A stretch of 64,000 nucleotides of DNA from Anniella stebbinsi (GCA_029215795.1 JARDYH010000001.1:227567654-227631653), one strand, 5' to 3'; positions 32,194 to 44,404 are shown, counted from the first letter of the stretch. The notes: generated by a model from the letters alone, not told the origin. Numbers and translations are program-made.

Positions 32194-33505
32194 AATGTCT
32201 TTGTGACATAGAGCAGAAGAACTGCCGCCATAAATGCCAGTGGTAAGGCATGGTTACTATACCCTTACTGTGATGACTCCCACCCTTTTACTTTATTACA
32301 CTTTATTTCTTTGAGCTTCTGTTTAGTTTAAAGTATTGTGGATTGTGATGCTTTTAAAATGGCTTATACTCACATTTAACTTAGTTGTTTATTAAGTCCG
32401 AAAACCTTTTAAAAAAGCTTTTAAAAAACCACCCCAAAATGCTTTGAAGCTGGGCTTGTTTACACCATTTGTCTAATTACTTAGCCCCTGGATGCAGGCA
32501 CTACCTCTTTTGAAGTGGAACATGGGCAAGATATTTTTTCTGTTCTCAGTGGTGGTCACGGCCAGATGGTGGTTCAACCTTAAGCAGGGATTCCCGCATA
32601 AGTTCAGTTTCCAGGTAGCCTGTGCTGAAGACTCGTGGATGAGCAGGCTCCAATGTTGTTAAAGCAACACTGATTAAGCCTAGACTGAAGTTCACATTGG
32701 GCTAAAGCTCGGTGGTGAGTTCTGCATCCATTTGGAGAAGGCCTTGCTTACTTTAGCAATGATTGGTTCTGGCAATGCTGGGAAGACTCTGGCTCCTCTG
32801 TGGTTTCCTAGCTGGAGTCCTCTGTCTCTAAGAACAATGGCACTTCAACCTCTTTAGGCCAATGAGGTGGTGGCAAGGTGGGGTCCTTAGGTGCTGGGGC
32901 TTCTGGCAAGTGGGGTGAAAAAGCCCAGGCCTGTGGTTTTTTAAAAAAATCTGTAATAGCAGTTCCACACATACAAGTAAGTCAGTATGTAGACATTTGT
33001 CCTGCTAGAGATGGAGATGGGACATGCGTGTGCATGCAAGCCATGCCCTTAAGGTCCCTATCTTCTCAGTCCTTGATCATTCCACTTTGAGCAGAGAGGT
33101 CTGATGGGGTGTTCTACTCGCTTTTGCGTCCACACGATTGGGAACCCTGATATATTATGGAAAGATTAGAGGCTGAGCAGATTGGGATGGGACATTGGAG
33201 TCAGAATTTGCCTCCATGTCCACATCTCCTCCACATTTCTGTCCCTCATGTGAGCAGTCTTGCCTGCCTCTCATAGGGCTATTGCCTTAGGAATTCAGGG
33301 CAATCAAACCAAGTCAACTGTCAGTCAACACAGAAAAATTATGAGCAAATGGCCCATTTCCAGTTTTGTCATTGTTAACTTCCTTTCCTCCTAAATGCAT
33401 CAAAGAAAGTAGGACTTACAAAACTCAGAATCTCAACCTGGCTGTTTCCTCATGATTTCTGCCTTTGCCCCGTGACTATGATTCTGTGCTCATAAACAAG
33501 TCAGC
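32194..33505. other. unique sequence
   Basis: Nothing recognised that would support a gene or a repeat boundary. Confidence 0.4.
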
Positions 33506-33507
33506 AC

Positions 33508-33615
33508 CTTTCCCAACCTGGTGCCCTCCAGATATTTTGTACTTTAACTCCCATCAACCCCAGCCAGCAAGGCCAATGATAGCTGGAAGTTGTAATCTAA
33601 AACATCTGGAGGCCA
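33508..33615. repeat. palindromic interspersed repeat
   Basis: CCCAACCTGGTGCCCTCCAG, CTTTAACTCCCATCAACCCC and GGAAGTTGTAATCTAAAACA, then TCTGGAGGCC. Confidence 0.65.
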
Positions 33616-33619
33616 TATA

Positions 33620-34480
33620 ATGGGGGATGATAGATGTCTCTTTTTGAACCCATTTGATCCCTGTGTCTCATTTTTGTTTAAGCAATTATATACAAGCTTG
33701 GGTATTTCCTAACTTTTACAAGGCTATCGTGAAACTTAAGTGATAATAGTCTTCTCCTAGGGCCTCAAATTATAGAAGCCAAAACAGTAGCATGCAGGAT
33801 TTTCTTCCGCATTCTTTCTTTGGGTGTTATCCTGAACATTTTAAAATAAGAGAAAATGTAACAAGCACATTCTTTCAAAAGCCCACACTACACCATACTC
33901 TCTTCTTCCTGCATGACCAGTTAAACAAGAGGCAAAACTTTGAAAAGGCGGTGTTCCTTAACAGAGAACAATGAAATGTAGTGTAGCATAATTTTTATTA
34001 CATATTGATAAATTGCTCTTTATAATACTTCCAAGCTTCTCTGCCTTCCCATACACCTACATGAACTATCATGATTTCTGAAAACCTCCTTTTCTACAAT
34101 CCAAATAGTGCTGACCATCAGCACCTTGGGTCAGCCTACAAAAATATGTTGCAAGTTGTGAGTGGAATTTACCCTTTGACCTTCAGCTCCTTTGACCAAG
34201 CAGTATTGTTTTCATGAGTTTTCCCTTTTACTGGAAAAAAGCTGCTTCCTTCTTAATAAAAAGTGCCTTGAAACTATGCCAGCAAAAGTTCTTATCCCCC
34301 CTCTCTTTCACAAAACAAAAAAGGCAAATTGGTCCTATATATAAAATAAACAAATAAACTCAACATCCATTCTGCCCCAAGGTTTGTAAGTGGCATTGAC
34401 AAAACTATATGAATTATATGGATATTGAAAAGGGCTTCCACTGAGGAATTCCCACTGAGATATACAGCCAGATAACGTTT
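33620..34480. other. unique sequence
   Basis: AT-rich, no feature seen. Confidence 0.4.
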
Positions 34481-34481
34481 T

Positions 34482-34571
34482 GAAGCACAATCTCTACATG
34501 TCTATTCAGACATAAGTTCCATTAAATTCAATGGGGCTTACTCCCAGGAAAGTGGGTATGACTTTGTAGCC
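34482..34571. repeat. short 'ACTCAGAAGTAAG' interspersed repeat
   Basis: CACAATCTCTACATGTCTAT, CAGACATAAGTTCC and CAATGGGGCTTACTCCCAGG. Confidence 0.55.
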
Positions 34572-34574
34572 TTA

Positions 34575-35875
34575 TTAGAACATTTTGCAGGTCTGAAAGT
34601 AGTTTGAAAGCAATTGAAGAATTTGTCCAAAGAAATATATTCTCAAAGTTTGTGAACCAGTTGTTCAGAGTGAACTTTAAACTTGGCAAAATGGATTAAT
34701 GTACATTATGCATCAAAATGGTTATTTTATTCAAGTCAATGAGTTTGATTTGAGTCTATCAAAACGCTGAGTAAGTTTGTGAAAACATGAAATACTTCCA
34801 TTCAATGTCTTTCATAAAGTGAATTCAAACAGAAGAAGATTTAAGTCATTTTAGATAGTAATTATTTCACAATGTACTATATATACAAATATTTTCCTCA
34901 GTGGTGATCAGTAATCATGGGAGTTATTGACAATAACTGTGACATTTGTGGTGCAGAGTGTCTTCTGAGAGAATGCAAGAAAAGGACCAAGATCACATTC
35001 ATACTGAAATAAAATAAAAAAATCCACCTCTTTTGGAGGTCATGAAAGTTATGATCATGCCTCGTTCCACTGTCTCTAAAAGTTTGGGCATGCCTTGAAA
35101 ATGAAACAAAAAACTGGACTGTGACTCTTTAAAGCCTTATGAAAAATGTGATTATAACATGCTGTGAAACTGAAACCAATGTGTTAGTCATAAGCTTTCT
35201 TAGCAAGCAATCCTATGGCCCTTAGACATTGTCTGTGACTCATCCTGTGATCTTGTTTAAGCTTTAGCCATGTTCCCTGAGTTACCAATGTGTGGCCATG
35301 TTTAGACTTGGGATGGTCTGTTAAGCCTTTCAAGAATTCCCCATTGCGATTGCTTGAAGGATTGCATCAGGAATCTCTCCGCTCTCATGAACGGGTCTGG
35401 AACCCGTTTTTGGAACCATTGAAATGGCAACTGGGAAACCAGGTTGTTATTGTAGTGAGTAGCATTTTGACTGTACGTTTTCTTAGAGCCTAAAGCTTTC
35501 TGACCATCAATCAGCTTTAAGTATTTTTGAAGTGTGTAACAATTAAGCTTTTCGCTGTGAGATTTCCCTGAATAAAAGAAGTCTTACTGATTGAATGTCC
35601 CATGTCAATTTGCCAGCCTGTGTGAATGCCGGAGGGAACAGGGACACACAACACCCTCCTCCTGCCATGCTGGCTTCAGCCTGCCAGGGCACTGGATACA
35701 CAGAAGCCTCCAAGTTTAGGGACTTCCATCATATGAGGACACAATCCATAGTATTGTGCCCATGTACAATTTTGCGTTTTGGAAATCTGTGTAATTTTCC
35801 ATATCTGAAGATAATTAACTCCCAGTTGAAAAGTGAACTATGCATGCTTATTCAGAAGTATCACTGAGTTCAGTG
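34575..35875. other. unique sequence; weak LTR-like stretch inside
   Basis: 35290-35600 runs from TGTGGCCATG to a region with GAATAAAAGAAG, a possible polyadenylation signal, but no duplicated LTR, primer site or gag frame follows. I leave it unassigned. Confidence 0.3.
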
Positions 35876-35877
35876 AT

Positions 35878-36710
35878 ATTTATTTCATTTATTTATTTAG
35901 AACATTTAGGATATACTATCTTTTCCTTTACCTGGGATTCCAGAGTGGAGTACAACCAACCATAATATAGCAATAAGCAACCCCAATAAAACCCGTAAAA
36001 CATTCAAACTGCAAACAAATCGGCTGGCACTAAAAAGATTGTAATGCAGTTCCCAGGTGAGCTTCTTTAGGGAGGGTATTCCATAACTGGTGTGCTATGG
36101 CTGAGAAAGCCCTTTCTTTTGTTATTGAACAACATGCCTCCTATAAAAGAGACACTTGAAAAAAGGCCTCAGTGGAAGTTCTTAAAATATAGAAAAGCTG
36201 TATGGGAAAAGGCATCATTTGGGTATTTGGATCCCATTAGGGCTCTAAATGTAAGAACCTGGACCTTGAATTGGAGCTGTAAGTGAACAATCAGCCAATG
36301 AAGATCATTTTTTTTTAAAAAAAATAATTAGTGTGATATGCATAGACCTGGCCAAATAACAGTCAACATTTGGGTGGTTATATCTATGCCAATTGAATTT
36401 TTCAAGCCTTCTTCAACCTCTGTATAATAAATTACAATAGTCTACCAAGGAGAGTATCTCTGCCCAGGAAAGGCTGCAGTTGGCAAACCAGCCAATGCTG
36501 GTGAAAGGGACTTTCTTCTGCCAAGGCCACCTGTGCTTCTGCTGACAAAGCTGGATCTAAGATTAACCCCAGGCTGTGCACCTGCTCTTTCATTTGCCAC
36601 CCACAACAGGTCAAACAGCACTTTTTCAGACCAGGGAGCCATCTAAATATAGTGTGCCCATCTTGCCAGGATTCAGTGTCAGTTTGTTTGTCCTCACTGC
36701 ATCCAGACAA
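35878..36710 (-). mobile_element. L2/CR1-clade LINE, ORF2 C-terminal part and 3' end
   Basis: The tail TTATTTCATTTATTTATTT is at 35878-35900. The antisense coding block continues to 36710, where the minus strand reads LGLILDPALSAEAQVALAEE then LVCQLQPFLGRD, a region just after the reverse-transcriptase core in this LINE family. Several frameshifts. The longest LINE copy in the left two-thirds of the window. Confidence 0.75.
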
Positions 36711-36711
36711 T

Positions 36712-36942
36712 GACCGGGTTCACGTGACATGACAGACCACCATGGTTTAATTTACCTGTGGGGATATTACTCCATGTTGGATACCTATGGGTACTATTTT
36801 TTGATTGCATCCATTGGTGGTGCCTGGCTTAGTGTGGCTTGTCGTGTTGTCCAAACCCAGGCAGCAGGGGTTGTTTGAGCTTTAGACAACCACTGTGAGT
36901 AAATTAAGCCATGGTTGGCTGTTGTGTCATGCAAACAGGTCC
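36712..36942. mobile_element. Harbinger-like MITE (about 231 bp)
   Basis: GACCGGGTTCACGTGACATG at the left and, reversed, GGACCTGTTTGCATGACAC at the right resemble the termini at 27625/28066. AGACCACCATGGTTTAA mirrors TTAAGCCATGGTTGGC. Target duplication not clear. Confidence 0.55.
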
Positions 36943-37232
36943 ACTGTGTAAGTGTGCATAGCATTATTCCAATGATTTAAGAGATCCACTCCCCTGTTTA
37001 AATGCTTTAAAGCAGTGTTAGTACCATGGCATATCATGTGAATACAGACTGTATTCTTTAAAAGATGTGGAGTTTCTTGTTTAGGCATTTTGAGATCAGA
37101 TGGCATGATATCCTTGGATTTACTTTTATAGGGAATTGAATATTTGGTATATTGGCAGAATCATTCCTTTGGCAAAGGTATATTCATTTCTTATTGCCTA
37201 ATGGTCAAGATGCTTCTTTTTCATCTGAATAT

Positions 37233-37298
37233 TAGTGTATGATTACTCGGAAGCAACTCCCACTGGGTTTAATGGGGCATTGAATAGGATTGCAGCCT
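37233..37298. repeat. short 'ACTCAGAAGTAAG' interspersed repeat
   Basis: GATTACTCGGAAGCAACTCCC and GGGTTTAATGGGGC, then GAATAGGATTGCAGCC. Confidence 0.5.
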
Positions 37299-37302
37299 AC
37301 AT

Positions 37303-37640
37303 TATTGATTGATTTGATACATTTATGAATTGAACTTTCCACCTAACAGGTACCAGTGGTGATATACCAAAAGAACAACAACAACATACAATTAAAAACT
37401 TCACATCATTAAACAGTAAACAGAGGGGCACAAACATAAATCGAATCTGAGAACTACAATTAAAATTAAAGATTGAAAGTGAGATAAACCATCAAGCAGC
37501 ATTGAAAGGCCAGTGGAACAAAACAGTTGTTATTCCATTTGAAACATAGTAATGAGGGAGTCAACTCCACCTCCCTTGGGAGGGAGTTCCACAAGTTCAA
37601 ATTTATGAAATGGCTAATGCAAGTGAAAGGGGAATTTAAG
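37303..37640 (-). mobile_element. LINE 3' end, decayed
   Basis: ATTGATTGATTTGATACATTTATG tail (antisense) with AACAACAACAACATACAATTAAA and then TCCCTTGGGAGGGAGTTCCAC, matching the LWN.LP coding block in reverse. Confidence 0.5.
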
Positions 37641-37654
37641 TGTTTGGAAAATAC

Positions 37655-38010
37655 ATACTATTTTATTGCTTATTTACACACTGTTTATATGCTGCCCAAT
37701 GATAAAAACTAAACCCATAAGAAGAAAGAAGACACTATGAAATCTAAAACTGAATAAAACCGGCACCAGCATAAAACCACAGTAAAAAAACACACCAGCA
37801 GCAAATAATATTGGTACAAAATATCTAAAAAGCACCAAAGGTGCAATTTTGTACATGTTTAGACAGAAAAAAAGTACAACTCATTGCATTCCCCAGCCAG
37901 CAGTTTTTTCTGTCTAAGTATGCACAAGATTATGCCCTAAAAGGTTTTAAGATTGTAATGACTGAAAAACCTGGGGGAAAAGATCTTCATCTGCTGCCGA
38001 AAATGTACTG
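37655..38010 (-). mobile_element. LINE 3' end carrying a short palindromic repeat
   Basis: GCTTATTTACACACTGTTTA is the antisense tail; GATCTTCATCTGCTGCCGAAAA lies where other copies read CTTGACCTGGTGCCGAAAAG. The segment 37840-37938 is the inverted-repeat unit also found at 23642-23715. Confidence 0.5.
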
Positions 38011-38480
38011 AAGGGCTGGGCTGGCCACTTGCCCCCTTCATCAGGCCTGTTTCTGGACATGCACAGAGTTCCTCCCCTTCCTCCCTCCCTCCCAAGGGTG
38101 AAGGCCACACACACACATCCCCCAGGTTCTGAGAATACAGTGATATCAGGATGGAGTGCCTTTGAGCATGTTCAGTGTTTGGCCTCTAGCTATGATTTTA
38201 AAACTATGTATGGCGGATGGGAGGAGGCACTACAAATGGACACAGTCCATTCATGTGGGTTGTTTCCTTTTATGTGGAATTGGGTTGACTGCTCAAGACC
38301 GACCTTAGGAGTCTAGGTTGTGAAAGGCACACAGCGGCCACCCGTCTGTGTACTCACAATGGCCATCAAAGGCCAATATGTCTGGACTCTCACACAAGGC
38401 ATGCAGGGAGTGCTGAGATTTATAGGCATAAGCTATGTTTTTTTAAAATTAGTATTCAATAAAAATACTTTTAAACCCCA
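38011..38480. other. unique sequence
   Basis: No feature seen apart from a CA-rich patch near 38105-38120. Confidence 0.4.
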
Positions 38481-38484
38481 AAAT

Positions 38485-38640
38485 TGTGTTTTTAGATTTT
38501 TCTGGTACATTGTATTGCCAGACCTATCAGCGTGCCAAATTTCAAGTTTCCAGCTCATCTGGAAGTAGGTAAACATTTCTGGACATACATCCCACAGCCA
38601 TACTTTTGGCTTTACAGGTAGAGATTCAGAAATATTGTTG
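38485..38640. repeat. interspersed repeat shared with 60110-60220 in reverse orientation
   Basis: GACCTATCAGCGTGCCAAAT, CAAGTTTCCAGCTCATCTGG and GGTAAACATTTCTGGACATAC are found, inverted, at 60130-60215. Family unassigned. Confidence 0.6.
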
Positions 38641-39470
38641 TACTTGCTGACTAAGTCCACACATTTAGAAATGCCAGAAGGAAGAGGTTAAAAATGAAGT
38701 GGCTGAAATGAGAAAGAAACGCTCTGATTTTCAGAGGACCTTCTATACGATCCAATTAAACCAAAATTCATCTCTGCCTAAAAGTTTTGTGTTAAGTTGA
38801 AATATACATCTGGTCATAATAGAGACAGAAGGCAGGAACAGGTGAGAAGTACAGAGGGAAATGCAATTTGCCACGCTTGCCTTTCCTATGCTGATATTGT
38901 TGTGTGTGGCTTATTCAGAAGATGCTCCAGCCTGATTTCTTTAGCCTTCTTATTTAGCTTTATTATGGGAGAAGAGGAGATGCTTGCTTGTTTTAGTCAC
39001 TTATGAGATAAATACAGGGAAACTGCTTGTCATTTATTGGTTTATCCATTATCATCCCCACCATAGGATAGAGTGGTCTGATTTCAAAGTGACAGCTGGT
39101 GGTGTCGCTTCCTGATACATGCTAATCCAGTTTTTATTATGGAAAAACTGCCTGTGCTTCCAGGCAGCGAGAGGGAGTTGCTCAATGTAATCACTGAGGA
39201 GGGAACCTTAGGATCTTGCATATAAAAGCCTAAAATGAACCATTTTCTCATTAAGCAGTAGTATCCTGATTAAATACAGATGTAGGCCAGGGAAAGTAAT
39301 TTATATCCATGAGCACAGAATGTTGTTCACTTTGGGTTTTTAATAAACAGTGCTTTTGCTTGCTCTGCCACCGAAAGTACTCATAAAAAAATAGGCTTGT
39401 ATTTTAATAGTTATGGCAGTTAACAGTTTTGGTTTTGTATGATTGCTTGAAACCTGGGTCCAAAAGCTAG
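38641..39470. other. TE-free block, possible conserved non-coding DNA
   Basis: At 38990-39360 there are GTGACAGCTGGTGG (TGACAG and E-box CAGCTG), ATGCTAATCCAG (OTX-type TAATCC) and TCCTGATTAAATAC in non-repetitive sequence. Suggestive of an enhancer, not proof. Confidence 0.3.
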
Positions 39471-39478
39471 AAATAAAG

Positions 39479-39797
39479 TAGGGTGACCAGATAAAATCCA
39501 GGTCAGGGCTCATATAATTTTAACAGTTGTAGAGAAAAGGGAATTTCAGCCAGTGTCATTTATATGCAATTAGTTCCTGGTGATATTCCCTCTTCATCAC
39601 AACAGTTAAAGTTGCAGGGACCCTGCCTTCTTTTGTATATGGTCACTCTAGTATAGTGCCTGCACCTTTAACTCTTGTGATGAAGAGGGAATTTCACCAG
39701 GAACTAATTGCATACAAATGACACTGGCTGAAATTCCCTTTTCTCTACAACTGTTAAAGTTATATGAGCCCCGACCTGGATTTTATCTGGTCACCCT
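39479..39797. mobile_element. hAT-type palindromic MITE (about 319 bp)
   Basis: Termini TAGGGTGACCAGATAAAATC and GATTTTATCTGGTCACCCT; AAATAAAG is repeated at 39471-39478 and 39798-39805. Almost the whole element is a palindrome: AATTTTAACAGTTGTAGAG on the left is answered by CTCTACAACTGTTAAAGTT on the right. A near-identical copy is at 55324-55636. Confidence 0.85.
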
Positions 39798-39889
39798 AAA
39801 TAAAGTCTTTCCAGTTTAGCTGGGGAAGAAGAGAATTTAGGTTGCAGTAATTTTGCTTCCCCTGTTCCAATTGACATGGATTAAGAAGA

Positions 39890-40068
39890 AATAGGTAGCT
39901 CAGTGGTAGACGATATGCTTTGCATGTAAAAGGCCCCAGGTTCTATCCTCAGCATCTGCAGGTAGGGCAGGGAAAACTCCTGTCTGAAACCCTTGAGAGT
40001 GGCCAGTCAATGTGAGGCAAATTTGAGCTGGATGGTCTGGCTTGGTATAAGCAACTTCCTATGATCCT
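39890..40068 (+). mobile_element. tRNA-derived SINE
   Basis: A-box-like GTAGCTCAGTGGTAGA at 39895-39910 and B-box-like GGTTCTATCC at 39939-39948, about 30 bp apart, form a tRNA-like pol III promoter. The tail GAGCTGGATGGTCTGGCTTG then TATAAGCAACTTCCTATG is LINE-like. The body after the B box does not fold as a tRNA 3' half, so it is a SINE, not a tRNA gene. Confidence 0.75.
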
Positions 40069-41640
40069 AAATTGCTCTGATGGTTTATGAAGTTCAGTTT
40101 GAAGGTCATAATGGTGTCCCATCCATAGAGGAATTCATGAGGTGTAATTCCTTTTAGAGTTCCCGTTTAGAAAGGATTGAAGCCATGTCTCTGATATTAC
40201 AGTTTTGTTGCACCAGATATAAATGTATGTGGAAGGTAGGACATTGACAACCGTAGAGGTGGTAGGAGAACCTGTGGGCTTCCAGTGTACACACTTTTAC
40301 CTGCTTAGTCACCTGGAGGCAACTCTTACTTGCCATCACCAACAAGGCAAATGTACAGATCTGGGTTGCATGGAAACCCGACTGTTTTCATATGCCTGTC
40401 TGAAGAATGAGAAGAGCAACATGGCAAGCTAGAATTCAACAGGAATTTATTACTATGTTATGGTTTAAAGGTAAGGGGCAGTATCTAATGGGATATAACC
40501 ACTAATGTAAATGATGTTTTTCTAGTGTAAGCTACATCTAATGCAACACCAATAGTGTTAGCTGGTGAGCCGAGTTTCTGTCCACGAAAAGGAAAATTGG
40601 AGTACAGTTGGTTAGCATATGTTTGGGAATGAAAAATGGGAAAGATGGAAGGAAAGGTCCAGAGAGATGTGGCTTTAATTGTGTCTAAATGTGGTGTCCT
40701 GTAAATAGAGATACTAAAGAGAATTCTCATCATGAATTCTTTACATTGGGAACTAAGAAATTTTCAGTCAAGAATTTCCCCGGTTTAAAACAAATGCCTT
40801 TGTTTACCAGTGGAATCTCAGACACATCAAATTCTAGATGTGCCAAAATGATAGCTTTCTGGTATTCTTTTTGTTTACCATAATGAACTCAGGAAATGTC
40901 CCAAGGGAAAAAAAAACTTTTCCTCAAGTCAATCCTGTGCTTGGCCCAGAGAATACCAGAATTCATCCTGTCCCATTCCAGTCTTTGTCACCCATACCCC
41001 AAGTATCTGGACGTACCTAAAAGAAGATGTTTAGTCCTCCAGAATTAGCTGTCTCTATGCCATTCTTCTACTAACATACTCAGAGTAGGTAACAGAATAC
41101 GTTTAAAAACAACAGCACTCCTAAAGATCTACTGGGGTTGTTATGTGCATAAGAATGGCCTATATTAGATTTGATGGGATACACTGAATGCTCATTCCTG
41201 CATAGCCATTCTTAATTTACAGCAATATGTATCATGCACTGTTTGACAGTGGTTCCAATTCTTTCTGGAGGACCAGTTTCAAATTACGGTGCTTTTACAC
41301 AAAATAAAAGTTTATTATATATAAGATGATGTTTCAGTGTTATAGATGGTATTAGTATTTAGTTGGATGATTAATAAATAACCTAAGCCTAGCTCACTAC
41401 CCCTCTAAATCGTCCCCAAATCCAATCTGCCTCAAAACTAAACTCACTAAACAGAAAAACCCTCCTCTCACCATGCTCACTCCCCCGTCCTCCCAGGTAG
41501 GACCAAACCAGCCAATCACACACAAACCCCTTCCTGCTACCCACAATTAACCCCTTCCTTACCTATATAAACAGTTTCTGAAAAACTAAGTACATCCAGA
41601 TTAACATAATAAAACAGGTTAACCAGAGAAGCAGGTGATT
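40069..41640. other. unclassified sequence; possible retroelement pol remnant
   Basis: On the minus strand near 40155-40120 the short reading GITPHEFLYGWD resembles the integrase end of LTR retroelements, but no continuous frame or terminal repeats are present. The rest shows nothing recognisable. Confidence 0.25.
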
Positions 41641-42080
41641 TGTCACATGTCTCCCCCCCCCCCCCTGAAATTAAAGGTTCACCGTTGAGGTTTTTAAACC
41701 TAGAGTGTCATCACATGGGGGAAAATCATGTTTCCTTACCGTTGCTTCTCCTCACTTCCTCATTCTTCCTGGAGGTGAAAGAGGAAGTAAACAAAGACCA
41801 CGTGACCCATTCAGAGGTTGTGTTTATTGTGCAACTTTTCCTGCACACAGCAGGAGATCACAGCACATTCCATTTTAAAAGCCAGATTAAAAGGAGTCTA
41901 TTTTGCTACAGAAAAATGAGTGGAAGTCGTGCGGGAGGTATACGTTGTTGTCTAAAGGATGTGCACACCCGTTAGTGGGCAATAGCGAGTGTGTAATAAA
42001 ACACTCATCTGATGAACCTTCTAGTCTTCGACCTGAATGTCTAGATAACAGCCATGTGCCTAGGTTATGCTGATGCCATG
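41641..42080. other. unclassified sequence
   Basis: Starts with a C-run (41650-41663). GTCATCACATGGGGGAAAAT and GTGTGTAATAAAACACTCATC could be parts of a DNA transposon, but no matching ends were seen. Confidence 0.35.
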
Positions 42081-42082
42081 CT

Positions 42083-43118
42083 TAGGGTGACCATATTTCG
42101 GAAACCAAAAAGGAGGACGACATGGCGGCCCCCAAAGGGGAATCCCCACCAACATGTCCGCCCCTGGAGGTGTGTCCAGCACCAAGGGGGTGGGCCCACC
42201 TGAACATAGCCTTGGTCACATGTCTGATTTTACAGCACACAATTAAGACAAATCTGTTCTACATATCATTTTAATGTTAAAATTACTGAAATAACAAGTG
42301 AGACATCCAGTGTATCTGGATTTAACTTCACTCACTCCTACTTTTGTAGCTTTTGCTGTACTTTGTTGCTATACTCTGTGTGATACATTCTCCCCTTCCC
42401 TCAAATATATTTTCTGATTGTATCCTCACTCTGCTGCGAGCTGCTGCTTAACAGGGCTTGTTGCTGGCCAGCCTGCTAGCTTTTTATTTTTTTTTAATTA
42501 TAAAGTTAAATTTTGTTTTGAAACTTGCTAAAAATCAACAGGTGAACAGATCTGCTTGACACTTGGCATGGCTAAAGCCCTACTTAAGATCTATCATGAT
42601 GCCAAGTTTCATCTCCTTATCTTTAAAAATGATGTGTGTTTTTTTAAAAAAATAATTTTAAAATCTCATTAAAAAAAAAATCCTAAAAATCAATGGACGA
42701 ATGGATCTGCTTCAAACTTGGCATGGATAAAGCCCTACATAGGAGCTATCAAAGTGCCAAGTTTCATCTCTTTTTCTTTTAAAATATGTGTTTTTTAAAA
42801 AATCATTTTAAAACCTCAAACTTTAAAAAAATCCTAAAAATCAATGGATGAATGGATCTACTTCAAATGTGGCATGGCTAAAGGCATGGCTAAGGACTAT
42901 CATGTTGCCAAGTTTCATCTCTTTATCTTTAAAAATGATGGAGCTGTAAGCATTTTCATTAATTCCCATTGACTATAAAGTAGATCTGCCTTTTGGGTGG
43001 GGGGAGGATGGGAAAAATCTGGATTTTTCTTCAAATTTCATAATTCCCCCCCCCCTTTCCAGATTTGTTACCAAAAATTCTGACATGTCCTGGTTTTTTC
43101 TGACATATGGTCACCCTA
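42083..43118. mobile_element. hAT-like non-autonomous element (1.04 kb)
   Basis: Termini TAGGGTGACCATATTTCGG and GACATATGGTCACCCTA. The left end carries AAACCAAAAAGGAGGAC and the right ATGTCCTGGTTTTTTCTG, extending the inverted repeat. The interior contains three ~150-bp tandem units. The flanks (GCCATGCT / GGAGAAGG) do not match, so either the duplication was lost or one flank is rearranged. Confidence 0.7.
42527..42965. repeat. three tandem ~150-bp units inside the hAT-like element
   Basis: Units begin near 42529, 42685 and 42835, each with TAAAAATCAA..GG.GAA, GGATCTGCTTC, ATCATG.TGCCAAGTTTCATC and a T/A-rich joint. Two units of the same kind sit at 14480-14890. Confidence 0.75.
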
Positions 43119-43124
43119 GGAGAA

Positions 43125-43375
43125 GGCAGATTTGGCCCTGCTGACACATGCCTTAATTACATCACATCTGGCCTACTGCAACATACTCTGCCTCAGTCTG
43201 CCTTTGAAGAGTGTTTGAAAACTTCAGTTTGTTCAATATGCAATGACTAGGTTATTAACTGGAATCAGATATTGGAAGCATGCTACATCATTCAGACACA
43301 TTCACTTCAAATTGGTTTCTGGGTCCAATTAGTGATGATTTTATTACTTATATGCATTGGTTATGACCACACCAT
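43125..43375 (+). mobile_element. L2/CR1-clade LINE ORF2 fragment
   Basis: The plus strand decodes HALITSHLAYCN, then LPLKSVWKLQFVQYAMTRLL and FWVQLVMILLL. This is the post-RT region of the LINE ORF2 (compare typical ...TSRLDYCN...VQNAAARLL...). It sits directly against the right end of the hAT-like element, with no LINE sequence on that element's left. Confidence 0.65.
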
Positions 43376-43389
43376 CCCTTCCCTGATTA

Positions 43390-44145
43390 TCCTTTGTTGC
43401 AGTGTGAAGACTTCTTTTTTTAGTGATTTAAAAACAAGCAAACAACTGAAATTTATTATAACATTACAAATATGTGCAATTTTCTTAAAAATCCTTCTGA
43501 AACAAACCCAAACATATATTGTCATATTAATGAAAAAAGGGATTGTGGGTGAACGTTATCTTGAAATGTATCATTCCAGAATGCAACAAATATTACCCAT
43601 TTTTCAACAAACTTGTTTTCCAATAAATGGTTTTCCTCTCTCATGAATATAAGTCAGTTTCATAATTGTGGCAATGACCCAAATTCTAAAATACCATTCT
43701 GATAACGGGGGAGCCCTACATTTTCCCCAATGAGCAGGTTTTAATATTTTGGCAGCTGTATCACAAGCCTCTTATGCAATTTTTAAGATAATTTAACAAA
43801 AGTCTCAATGGATCAGCCAATATTCTATATCCTGTGATTTTCTGAACATATAGTAAACTACTACACTAGCATGGCTTGATATTTGCACAATGCTTAAAGA
43901 TATGTAAATAGTCTGTTTTTAATTGTCCACACCTCCAGCATATAATGTTCTACTTTGTATATCTTTTTTTACCTTCTACGGTTTTAAGTACCATAGATGC
44001 AATGTTTTAAACATATTTTGCTTTCAAATTCATTGCTATTAGGTTTCTTCTGGTGTTATCCTATATCCACTGCCAAACCTCTTCCAATATAACCAGACCA
44101 TCTTTCTCCCATTTTTTTCCTGGTAGCCTTATGTACTTCTGTTAT
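43390..44145 (-). mobile_element. L1 LINE, ORF2 3' end
   Basis: On the minus strand GGAGGTGTGGACAATTAAAA leads to the conserved L1 'CWRCG...' region. It continues through ITGYRILADPLRLLLNYL and the LSEWYFRIWVIAT block typical of the L1 ORF2 C terminus. Interrupted by stops. Adjacent to, but a different clade from, the plus-strand LINE piece to its left. Confidence 0.7.
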
Positions 44146-44149
44146 TTAT

Positions 44150-44300
44150 TAATTTAAAGTATTTCTTGGTTGCCTTTCACGGCAGAAACCTTCCCAAGAT
44201 GGCTTACAGCAATAAAATACATAAAAACAGTTCAAATATTAAAAGCAATAAAAACATAAACACAGCAAATTAGCAATAAAACAATAATAAAAGCCAACAA
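44150..44300 (-). mobile_element. LINE 3' tail
   Basis: Antisense TTGGTTGCCTTTCACGGCAG, CCAAGATGGCTTACAGCAAT, then AAAATACATAAAAACAG; 3' end of an L2/CR1-type LINE. Confidence 0.5.
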
Positions 44301-44404
44301 TTTCAATTTGAATATCCTTTAAGACTGCACAAACCTTTGCTATGAAGCCTTTACCAGATTTGTAGCAGTATTTCAAACTGCTACAATTCCCTAAGTGGAC
44401 CATA

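Noticed and set aside
35290..35600. Solo LTR
   Set aside because: TG start and an AATAAA-type signal only; no terminal CA boundary, target duplication or second copy seen.
39890..40068. Functional tRNA gene
   Set aside because: A and B boxes are present, but the 3' half does not close a cloverleaf and a LINE-like tail follows, so it is a SINE.
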